Shown piece by piece: positions 55,258-64,000 of a DNA stretch of 64,000 nt. A program made the translations under genes and the position numbers. The notes beneath the pieces are model-generated. The model worked only from the letters and a program-made list of their open reading frames with translations, was not told the origin of the DNA and did not search any database. This DNA is from Ilex aquifolium (lineage: Eukaryota; Streptophyta; Magnoliopsida; Aquifoliales; Aquifoliaceae), in contig OX637395.1 of NCBI GenBank assembly GCA_951799425.1, positions 13,184,451 to 13,248,450 of the forward strand, read 5' to 3'. Numbering within the stretch: position 1 is the first letter of the stretch; every line of letters begins with the position of its first letter.

Positions 55258-57896
55258 TGTCTGCCTCTTCTGGAGCCACTCGCTCCTCTATTTCACTTTT
55301 AGGGTCTAGGTCAGCCGAAGAGGATTCCGAATTAGGGGAGGTAGGTGACGAGATAGATAACTTCCCTGGGGTGGAAGCCATTGATTCTGTGGTTAATACC
55401 GAAGAGCCTCCCTCAACGTCCCCCTCCCTGCCTCCTAAGCCAGACAAAGGCAAAGACAAGGTCAGTGGAGTTGGGGTTGAAGGGAAGACCACATATTTGG
55501 GGCTTGCCTTTAAGCATGCCGAGTCTGTGGGCTACAGCAAAGAGGCCCCTGAGCTAATGAAAGTTTATAAGATTCGGTACGGCTTTCCTCCTGGGGTCGA
55601 ACCCTGGTGCCCAGACAAATCAGTCTACTATGTAGAACAAGTACACAATAGGGTCTGCTTCTTTCTTGCCTCCTTTGATAACGGTCTTCGCTTTCCTCTG
55701 CACCCCTTCATCAAGGCTATTCTGCAACATTTCCATGTGTGCCCCTCCCAGATTTCTCCCAACTTCTATGGTGTCATGGTTGGTCTTCTAGTCATCTTTT
55801 AGGAAACATAAACTTGGGCTTCCTAGTATTTCTTTGTTTTTGGAGCTCTTCAACGTTAAGCCGACCTCTGGAGGCTTCTTGTATGCCTCTAAGCGTGCCA
55901 ACGCTAGGCAGCTTATCTCTAACATTCCGACCTCTCATAAGCACTGGAAGGAACACTTCTTTTTTGTCGGGGGCACCAATTGGGAGTATAATCCTGCTGA
56001 TAAGACGGATACTCTCGGTATCCCAACAGCTTGGGCTGAACCAGACAACTTGCGTGAGTCTTTCCTCAAGTCAACTGAGCTCTAATCTGGAACTTGCAAA
56101 CCTTTAGCCTTTTCCTTATTGGCACACTTTCTTTTTTTTCAGGTGATCGTTTTGAGCTCAGCCCTGAGGATAAGCAAGTGCTAGAGGAGTTGGAGAAGAT
56201 CAAGCCAGAGAGGTACGCTGACCTGATTGAGTCACGAAATTTGGTGCGGCTAGGTCTGAGTCCCCCTGTGGTGACCTTGGCGATTCCATTATCGATTTTA
56301 GGGGCTGACGAAGGTACCTTCTTTCTTTTCCTCTTCGTTGCGCTTCCTTCCCTTCTTCTTCTCCTTACATCTTCCTACTCCCCCCAGACATTCCAGGTTC
56401 TTCTACCATGAAGTCTACTCCAGAAGAGCTCAAGGCCAAGGTGGATGAGCTGATGAAAGGTGGTAGATCCAGCAAGCGCAAGTCCCGGGTTAGTTCTCGG
56501 AGTGGTCCAGGTATCCGGGTTAAAATCCCCAGATTGGAGGTATCTTCTCCCCCTTCTGTAACTGAAGAACAGGTTCCAAGCAAGGCTCCGCCCTCCTCCT
56601 CTGGGACTCCACAAACTGCGATCCCCTCTTCCCCTCCAGTGGCCCCTTCTAGGTTGGCGCCTGCTCAAGAGGGGGGTCAGGCTTCCCCTTCCTCCTCTGA
56701 GGTCGAGAAGGCTTTGGAATTGATTCCCGATCTCCAACCTGGGAATTTCAAATACAGTGCCTCTGGGAAGGCGACTGAGAAGGAGAGAAAATCTGAGGAG
56801 GAAGGTGAGGACTCCTTCTTTGACAACATGGACCTTGCTGCTGGAGTTCTTTCCTCTATTTTTTCTGAATCTGATGTTCTGAAGGCTGCTTCTATGCCCC
56901 TTGAGGAATCCATCTCTTCAGCTCTTCAGGGGGCGGCTGCTGTAAGTGCTCGCCCCTGTTCCTCTTTGCTTGTTCGCATTTCGTGGTCTGATGTGATTTG
57001 CTGTATTTTCCTTATGTTCTCAGGCTGCCCTTCATACGAAAGGTCTGCTGCACCGAGTCCGATCTCAGGAGAGCTCCTTTAAGGTCTTGAAGACATATAA
57101 GGCCAAAATTTCCGAACTGTCCGTTGAGAACGAAGGCCTTAGAACTCAGAATGAAGACCTCAGAGCTCAGGTGGAGAATCTCAAAGAGCAATCGATGAAG
57201 CAAGCTTCCGACCTTAAGCATACATTGACCGTCAAGGTCAGAGCTGAGGAAGGAGAGAAGAAAGCTCAGGACGAGCTGAGGCTGGTTAAGGAGGACCTGC
57301 AGCTTAAGATTGAGGCGTGGACCAAGGCCAGCCAAGAGGCCTTTGACGCCAAGAAAGAGCTCAGCCAGGCCAAGCAAGACTATCTCGCCCTTAATGAGGC
57401 AAATGGCAAGCTCTGCGAGGAGCTTGAGGAGCAGCAAAACTTGGTCACACAGAAAGGCAAGGAGATTGCCGAGCTTAAGGATGAGGCCACCACTTTGTGG
57501 GCTACTGGATGGCTTGCTTTTAGGCGTAAAGCTATCAAAGCTTACCCAGATCTCGAATTCGATTTTCCTATCCCTACTGAGGAGGAAATGGAAGAATCTG
57601 ACTCAAGTGGTGAGGAAGACACCTCAGCTCTTCCTCCTGGAGCTCTACTCCAAGATGCCTCTGCTTCCCCCTGTACTGTTCTTGCAGTGGCCTCATCTGC
57701 TGACCTGGTGACCGAGGCACTCGAACAAACATTATTGCCTGGTACGGCAGAGGCTCCTGGGGTCAGTGTTCCCGGAAATTCCACTCCTCCAGCATCAGGA
57801 TCCTTGACCCCTGAGCTCCTGGGTTCTGCTTCTCCTGCTGATGCTGTGTCTGCCGAGCTACAGGGTCTTCTGTCCATTCCCCCTTCAGAAACTTAG
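55258..57896 (+). pseudogene. T2 antisense gene A, frameshifted
   Basis: It has the same four-exon plan as in T1: 55258-56053, 56143-56313, 56388-56941 and 57024-57896, with all GT and AG dinucleotides kept. A one-base gain near 55795-55805 brings a TAG at 55800-55802 inside the transposon domain; the frame is correct again from there in another register (KHKLGLPS onward). Otherwise the domain motifs FPLHPFIKAILQHFHVCPSQ and LFNVKPTSGG are present. The coiled-coil exon is open. The serine/proline-rich linkers and the C-terminal tail differ from T1 by substitutions and indels. Confidence 0.85.
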
Positions 57897-59066
57897 GTCT
57901 TTTTAATTGTAATTTCTTTGTAAAGAATTTTTGAGATGTAACTTTGACTTGGGCTAGGACCTTGTGCTACTTTGCAATCGTTCGTCATTTTGTTTTTTCA
58001 TTGCTGGTTTATCATATTCATATGTCCCTTTGAATTTCAGCACCTATATATTTTTGAATATATCTTTGAATTTCCGCACCTGTATGTATTCAACTTTGTA
58101 TACTTCCCTGGCCCCCTTTTGCTTTGAGGGGTGCTATGCACTCCTTGAAGCAAAATTACTAGATTTGAAGAAGACAGGAGGCTTGGTGCTATGTTCAACT
58201 GCTTCTCCTAAGCCTTTTAAGCTCAGTGGTTGGTACCCTAAGGATCCATTCTTATCCTTTTTCGTTCTGAGCTGCTTAGGCTGATATTCTGAACTGGCGT
58301 GCTCGTTCTGAGTTGCATAGCTTGTGCTCGTGAATTCCTGCTGAGCTATGCAGCTCTTCTTCTGAACCTAAGAGCTCTTACTGCGCTTTTTTAGCTTTTT
58401 TGTATCTTAAGAGCTCCTTCTGAGCTACTTTGCTCTGTTGTCTGATCTTAAAGGTTATTTCTGAGCTTCATTGCTCTTTCGACGGATCCCTTTCTGGAAT
58501 GAAAAAATTTCGTTGGTCCAAAAAATAGAAGACCTTCTTCTACGTTTTACCTCTCTTTTTCCCCCATCTTGTTTTGAGGGATGCTTCAGACCTTCTTTAA
58601 GCAAGGTTATGAACTTTCAGAGGCTGTTAAGTTCCTTTGATGAATTCTTCCTCTCTAGCGCGAGCAGGGCTCTTAGAATTGTAGGCCTTAAAGACTTGCT
58701 ATACAAGTGTTCTGTTTTTGACTGGGCTGGGCTCAAATATGGAGGATACGTTGCTTGGTGGGGTCAGAATTTTTGTTGGTTGTTTTGAGTGCAAATAAGA
58801 GGGGTAACATCTGATTTCTTTTCGCGCGTTTTTCTCTCAACCGTTTCCCATAACCGCCACGTCTTTCCCCTTTCCATAACCGCAACCACTTTCCATAACC
58901 GTAGCCACTTTCCATAACCGCTGCTATCTTCATTAATTAAGAAACTAAACAGGCCACTTGATTCCCTCTTTCTTGGCTATTAGTTTCCTGAAAAGCTCCC
59001 AAGTGCATGACCTATTCTTGACTTTCTTCTTGATTTCTTGCGTCTTTTTCCTTACCAGCATTTTCG
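57897..59066. other. Spacer between antisense genes A and B in T2
   Basis: Counterpart of T1 29779-30868. The part to about 58550 is poorly conserved and has degenerate GAGCTC-type inverted repeats (for example GAGCTATGCAGCTC near 58345). From 58550 on it is nearly identical to T1. The CCATAACCG minisatellite is at about 58850-58925. Confidence 0.5.
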
Positions 59067-60155
59067 ATGGCTGCCTCCGCTTCTTCTTTGTTCCAGGAGC
59101 GATCCTCCTTTGGAATCGAATGGAAGTGGCATTGTCGCTATCTGTCCCCTTCAATACTTGAATCTTCTGATTTGGTGGACATCAAAAAACGGTTTTTCCC
59201 TGATCTTGACTTGCCTATGCGAGTCTCTTCCTCCGACGAGCCTTGTAACTACCTCCCCCGAGGGGAAGTCTGTTTCTTTGAAGGTGCTATGGGCATGGGA
59301 CTTCGCCTTCCCATTCATCCGGCCATTGGGCGAGTTCTTGCCTATTATGGCCTGTGCCCTTCTAGCCTTTCTCCATGAGGATGGGGTGCTATGGTAAGCT
59401 TCTTCTTGTTCTGCCGCCTGCATGCTCTTGGCAGGTTCCCCTTTGTCTCTGAGTTTCTATACTTTTTCGAGATTGAGGAAGATGATGCTCCCTGCTTCAG
59501 TTTCTTCCGTTGGAGGGATTTCAATTTACACCCTTTGGTTCTAGATCTTCCCTCCGACCCTGAAGGGTGGTCTAAGCGTTTCTTCTTCGCTTCTGGAGAG
59601 GCTTGGAGGTCTCCTGAGGATCGCTGTCGTAAAGCTAGGATTCCTCGGTCCTGGAAGAGCTTCTCTCGTATTGGTAAGCTCGAGCATAGCTCTTTTGAGT
59701 ATTTTCCTTTTAAAGATATGCTCTTATTATGTCCTTGCTGTGCAGATCCGCCTGACCTGGGTTTACCAGGGATGGTGAATATCAACGAGTTGTTGCTTGT
59801 GGAGTCTAAGACTTATTCCGAGCTGATGACGAGCGCAAACCTCTATTTGCTTGGGGCTGAGGCTACTGAGTTTGAGTTTTCCACTATTCCTTATTCTTCC
59901 TGGACCTCTTTCTCTGATTCTGATGAGGACGGGGATTCTGACAAGGACGAAAACACCGTCACGAGTTCAAGGAAGCGTAAGAGGGATGACTCTCCTTCTC
60001 CTGACTCTCTGTCCACCATCTTCCTTACCTCCATTGGTCAGAAGCTTCTTGACTCGCTTCACAAGGCTGAGCAAGAAAGGGATGAGCTGCAAAAAGAGAA
60101 TGCTAGCCTGAAGGGAGAGGTTGCTGAGCTGAAAGCTGAACTCAAGAAAGACTAG
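59067..60155 (+). pseudogene. T2 antisense gene B, one premature stop
   Basis: Exons 59067-59673 and 59746-60155 mirror T1 base for base in length and splice sites. A TGA at 59376-59378 stands where T1 has CGA (31178-31180), a CpG-type transition inside the transposon domain. The rest, including KRKR and the C-terminal coiled coil, is open and differs from T1 by only a few residues. Confidence 0.88.
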
Positions 60156-60681
60156 GATTTTTGTTCCTTTGTATCTTTCTTTCTTTTCTTGAACGATGCC
60201 AGACTATGACCCCTTTTTTTTTATACTTTTCCGCACGTTTATTTTCTTGGATATTCTGAATTCTAGGTTGTTCATTTTTGAGTATGCATGCCCATATACG
60301 AGCTCTTGGTGTTCGGAACACGAACAGAAGATCATGTTTGCACTGACCTTAGTTCCTGACTAGTCCCAGAGATCAGACCACGAATATCGATGGAAAACAG
60401 AAGATCATGTTTGTGCTGACCTCAATTCCCAACTGATTTCCATAGGTCGCACCACGGGCGTTGATGGAAAACAAAATGTCATGTTGGTACTGACCTCACT
60501 TCCCATCTGACTTTGTGAGTGCTCTCTGCCGTACTGGACATTTTAGGGTCTTCGGGGGTGTAGGCAGTGCATAAGGACCACTAGTCGCGGGGGAAAGACT
60601 GTTGGTGTCTCCAAGAAGAGACCAGTCTTGACTTTTACGAGCCTAGAAGCTTGTATGCGCCGAGGAGCTGTAGAACTCATC
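60156..60681. other. Spacer between gene B and the 54-bp array in T2
   Basis: Non-coding and nearly identical to T1 31957-32488, with shorter T tracts. Confidence 0.5.
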
Positions 60682-61005
60682 TTGCTTTTGGTAAGCTTGG
60701 AAGCTTATTATTTGTTTATGAGCTGAAGAGCTCATCTTGTATTTATAAGCTTTGAAGCTTATCGTTTGTTTATGAGCTGAAGAGCTCATCTTGTATTTAT
60801 AAGCTTTGAAGCTTATCATTTGTTTATGAGCTGAAGAGCTCATCTTGTATTTATAAGCTTTGAAGCTTATCGTTTGTTTATGAGCTGAAGAGCTCATCTT
60901 GTATTTATAAGCTTTGAAGCTTATCGTTTGTTTATGAGCTGAAGAGCTCATCTTGTATTTATAAGCTTTGAAGCTTATCGTTTGTTTATGAGCTGAAGAG
61001 CTCAT
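60682..61005 (-). repeat. 54-bp tandem hairpin array, 6 copies (T2)
   Basis: Same unit and same two inverted repeats as in T1 but half the copy number. The minus strand stays open through it (60643-61062). Confidence 0.93.
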
Positions 61006-61086
61006 CTCTTTACTTTGGAATCCATTGTAGGGTGAATAAAAGACTTGCTCTTTCTTATTCAAAAATAGTTATATTACAAGTAACAC

Positions 61087-64000
61087 TTACTGGAAAAACT
61101 TCTTAAGGTGCTCGGCATTCCACGAGTGAGGTAGAACCTTTCCTTCCTCTGTTTGCAACTCATAATTCCCCGGTCTGATTACCCTTGACACGATATAGGG
61201 CCCTTCCCAATTAGGTCCCAATTTCCCATGCGTGGGATCCTTTCTTGCAAGCAGAAGCCTCCTAAGTACCAAATCTCCAGCCTTGAAACTTCTGTGTTTT
61301 ACCCTCCTGTCATAATACCTCGCAGTTTTCCTTTGGTAAGTGCGGACACGGTGCAGAGCTCTGTCCCTCTTTTCATCCAAGAGATCGAGGTTCAGCAAGA
61401 GAGATTCATCATTGTGCTCGGAATCTGCAAACTCCACCCTTGGTGATTGGAGCCCTATCTCTACTGGGGCCACTGCCTCGGTCCCAAAGGCCAAAGCAAA
61501 GGGGGTTTCCTGAGTCGCAGATCTGGCGGTGGTCCTGTAGGCCCACAATACCTCCGGAATGTACTCCACCCATTTGCCTTTCAGGTTTTCTAGCTTGGTC
61601 TTCAAAGCTGACTTTATGGTTCTTATTGTGACCTCTGCCTGCCCATTAGACTGGGGATGGGCAGGAGCTGAGAAATAGTTCTTGATTCCAAGCTCAGCAC
61701 AAAAACTTTTGAACTTTGAATTGTCAAACTGCTTTCCATTGTCAGATACGAATGCTCTGGGAACTCCAAACCTGCAAACTATTGACTTCCAAACGAAGTT
61801 TTGAACTTTTTGCTCTGTGATCGTTGCCAAAGGTTCGACCTCTGCCCATTTAGTAAAGTAATCCACTCCTACGATGGCAAACTTGCACTGCCCCACACCG
61901 GTGGGAAGGGGTCCCAGAATATCCAACCCCCACTGCTGAAAAGGCCATGGGCTTACCACCGAGGTTAGGAGCTCGGGAGGACTGTGGGACATATTAGCAT
62001 GCTCTTGGCAAGTTTTGCATTTTCTTACTAAGTCGGTGGCGCTTTTGAGCATGGTGGGCCAATAATATCCTTGCCTCAGTACTTTTCCTGCCAAGGCCCG
62101 AGCTTCTATGTGATTGCCACATATCCCCTCATGTACCTCTCTGAGTATATAATTAGCATCTTCGTCTCCTATGCACTTAAGGAGAGGCATTGAAAATCCA
62201 CGTTTGTACAGTTTCCCTTGCATCAGGGAAAATCTGGCTGACCTGGCCCTTAGCTTGGATGCCTCCTTGGCATTACTTGGCAGAGTTCCATTCTGAAGGT
62301 ACTCTACGATGGGATCCATCCAGCTCGGCTGAGCTTCAACTGATAGAATTTCCTCTCCTTCGATGCTTACCGAGGGCTTTGGAAGGTGCTCTACTGGAAT
62401 TAGCCTATCCAAATCCTCTTGCGAGGCAGTTGCTAACTTTGCCAGAGCATCTGCTCGTGAGTTCTCCATTCTAGGCACGTGTCTGACCTTAACCTGCACA
62501 AACTGTTTCATTAGTTCTCGTACCTTTTTGAGGTACAGGACCATCTTCTCGCCTCTTGCCTCGTAACACTCTTCTATCTGCTTCACCACCAGTTGAGAGT
62601 CACTGCAGATCTCCAGCTGCTCTGCTTCCATAGAATAGGCAAGATTAAGCCCAGCGATAACGGCTTCATATTCTGCCTCATTATTTGAAGCTTTGAACCC
62701 AAATCTGAGGGCATATTCGACGTCTATTCCTTCCGGAGAGGTCAGGATCATTCCTGCACCGCTTCCCTGAGCATTGGCAGCTCCATCGACTGAAAGCTTC
62801 CATATGGGAAGGTCCGGTACTAAATCCGTGGTTTCCATAGGCGCTGCTGCTGTGAATTCTACAATAAAATCTGCCAAAATTTGCCCTTTGATGGCAGTTC
62901 TTGGCTTGTACCTGATATCAAACTCACTGAGCTCTACGGCCCATTTAACCAACCTCCCTGAGGACTCCGGCTTGTGTAGCACTTGCTTCATTGGCTGATC
63001 TGTTGGAACCTCGATAGTATGAGCCTGGAAATAAGGTCTAAGTCTTCTAGCTGTTGTAACCAGAGCTAGAACGAGTTTTTCCATCTTTGGATATCTCTCC
63101 TCTGCCCCCCTCAGAGCTCTGCTACAGTAGTAGACGGGTTGCTGAGCTCTGTCTCGCTCCCTAACTAGCGCTGCACTTGTTGAAAAATCTGAAACCGCTA
63201 GGTAGAGGGTGAGGACTTCCCCTTCTAGAGGGCTCACCAGAACAGGAGGAGAGCTCATATATCTCTTTAGGTCTTCGAATGCTTCTTCACACTTGGCATC
63301 CCAGCGGAATGCCTTCTTCAAGATCTGAAAAAATGGCTGGCATTTATCGCTGGACCTAGACACAAAACGGCTCAGTGCAGCTATCCTGCCTGTCAAACGT
63401 TGCACTTCTTTCGTGTTGGATGGTGATTGCATTTCCACCATTGCTCTAACCTTTTCTGGATTGGCTTCAATCCCTCTGCTGCTGACTATAAAACCCAGAA
63501 ATTTTCCTGCCGAGACCCCAAATGCGCACTTCGCAGGGTTTAGCTTCATTTTGTACTCCTTTAGAATTCGGAATGACTCAGCTAAGTGCTCGATGTGGAG
63601 CTCTGCTTTCAGTGACTTCACTAGCATGTCATCAATGTAAACTTCCATGGATGCTCCAATTTGCTTCTGGAACATTTTATTTACCAACCGCTGGTAAGTG
63701 GCTCCAGCGTTCTTCAATCCGAAGGGCATGACCTGATAACAATATGTTCCCTGTTCAGTAACAAAGGAGGTCTTCTCCTGATCGCTGGGATCCATCCTGA
63801 TCTGGTTGTAGCCTGAGAAGGCGTCCATGAAACTGAGGAGCTCGTGCCCTGCAGTGGCATCCACTATTAGGTCAATCCGAGGTAAAGGAAAACTGTCCTT
63901 GGGGCATGCTCGGTTGAGATCAGTGAAGTCGATGCACAATCGCCACTTCCCATTGGTTTTCTTTACAAGAACTACATTTGCTAACCAAGTGGGGTAATGA
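61087..64000 (-). CDS. T2 pol: RT, double RNase H and integrase (partial, open)
   Basis: The frame is unbroken from the window edge to the stop at 61087, over 970 codons. It starts inside RT (WLANVVLVKKTNGKWRLCID), has the catalytic YIDDMLVKS, the connection and retroviral-type RNase H, the second RNase H (LSVDGAANAQGSGAG, then NNEAEYEAVIAGL), and integrase with D, D and E at 35-residue spacing (WGLDILGPLP, VSDNGKQF, NGQAEVT). It ends WNAEHLKKFFQ without a chromodomain. The six-C run at 63105-63110 keeps the frame that T1 has lost. It is nearly identical to T1 in this part, so T2 could in principle supply enzymes to T1-like copies. Confidence 0.95.
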   Translation of the reverse strand, partial: HYPTWLANVVLVKKTNGKWRLCIDFTDLNRACPKDSFPLPRIDLIVDATAGHELLSFMDAFSGYNQIRMDPSDQEKTSFVTEQGTYCYQVMPFGLKNAGATYQRLVNKMFQKQIGASMEVYIDDMLVKSLKAELHIEHLAESFRILKEYKMKLNPAKCAFGVSAGKFLGFIVSSRGIEANPEKVRAMVEMQSPSNTKEVQRLTGRIAALSRFVSRSSDKCQPFFQILKKAFRWDAKCEEAFEDLKRYMSSPPVLVSPLEGEVLTLYLAVSDFSTSAALVRERDRAQQPVYYCSRALRGAEERYPKMEKLVLALVTTARRLRPYFQAHTIEVPTDQPMKQVLHKPESSGRLVKWAVELSEFDIRYKPRTAIKGQILADFIVEFTAAAPMETTDLVPDLPIWKLSVDGAANAQGSGAGMILTSPEGIDVEYALRFGFKASNNEAEYEAVIAGLNLAYSMEAEQLEICSDSQLVVKQIEECYEARGEKMVLYLKKVRELMKQFVQVKVRHVPRMENSRADALAKLATASQEDLDRLIPVEHLPKPSVSIEGEEILSVEAQPSWMDPIVEYLQNGTLPSNAKEASKLRARSARFSLMQGKLYKRGFSMPLLKCIGDEDANYILREVHEGICGNHIEARALAGKVLRQGYYWPTMLKSATDLVRKCKTCQEHANMSHSPPELLTSVVSPWPFQQWGLDILGPLPTGVGQCKFAIVGVDYFTKWAEVEPLATITEQKVQNFVWKSIVCRFGVPRAFVSDNGKQFDNSKFKSFCAELGIKNYFSAPAHPQSNGQAEVTIRTIKSALKTKLENLKGKWVEYIPEVLWAYRTTARSATQETPFALAFGTEAVAPVEIGLQSPRVEFADSEHNDESLLLNLDLLDEKRDRALHRVRTYQRKTARYYDRRVKHRSFKAGDLVLRRLLLARKDPTHGKLGPNWEGPYIVSRVIRPGNYELQTEEGKVLPHSWNAEHLKKFFQ

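Larger units (their letters stand above)
53886..64000 (-). mobile_element. T2: second Tat-lineage element, 3' part only (runs off the window)
   Basis: The 3' LTR is at 53886-54600, followed by the same polypurine tract, antisense genes A and B, 54-bp array, integrase, RNase H domains and RT as in T1, in the same order and orientation. It lies 22 bp beyond T1's right target duplication. Its gag, protease and 5' LTR are outside the window, so the target duplication cannot be checked; the left flank is ATCTT. Confidence 0.93.

Overview
This is plant nuclear DNA, most likely from a eudicot. It is AT-rich, has one intron-rich gene for a plant-specific bHLH transcription factor, and is otherwise filled by plant-type LTR retrotransposons (Copia, Tat-lineage and Athila-lineage Ty3/gypsy), a Mutator-like transposase relic and a probable hAT-type MITE. 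The species cannot be told from the sequence. I saw no rRNA, tRNA, CRISPR or bacterial-type features.

Left part (1-10283): an old ~2.5 kb LTR-like element (called X here, minus orientation) is split by a Copia element (1793-9453; 205-bp LTRs, PBS, near-matching 5-bp target duplication). The middle of the Copia element is replaced by foreign sequence with a plant-mobile-domain (PMD) gene on the minus strand, followed by a polypurine-like tract and a GC-rich, promoter-bearing, LTR-like block.

Centre (10284-25784): a seven-exon bHLH gene on the minus strand (11779-17708, 323 aa, UNE12/bHLH7 type); a MITE that encloses a ~600-bp GGT-rich minisatellite; a decayed MULE transposase (19814-22260, tail near 25100-25440); and a second copy of element X (22654-25092), inverted relative to the first and inserted in the MULE.

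Right part (25785-64000): two related Tat-lineage elements lie head to tail on the minus strand. T1 (25790-53858) is complete with 705-bp LTRs that differ at one site and an AATAA target duplication. A 14.4-kb Athila-lineage element (37285-51680, target duplication CATGA) has inserted in the zinc-knuckle region of T1 gag. T2 (53886 to beyond the window) shows its 3' LTR and most of its body. T1 and T2 each carry, antisense to gag-pol, two separate spliced genes (A and B) with related 'gypsy-type transposon' domains and C-terminal coiled coils. T1 has open antisense genes but a broken polyprotein; T2 has an open RT-RNase H-integrase frame but broken antisense genes.

The observations most worth following are: (1) arrays of perfect three-module heat-shock elements in the Athila LTRs just upstream of the TATA-like box, with more upstream of its third ORF; (2) the paired antisense, intron-containing genes of the Tat elements, whose architecture is echoed by the PMD gene at the left end; (3) the 54-bp hairpin array of the Tat elements, with 12 copies in T1 and 6 in T2; and (4) the mosaic divergence between T1 and T2.
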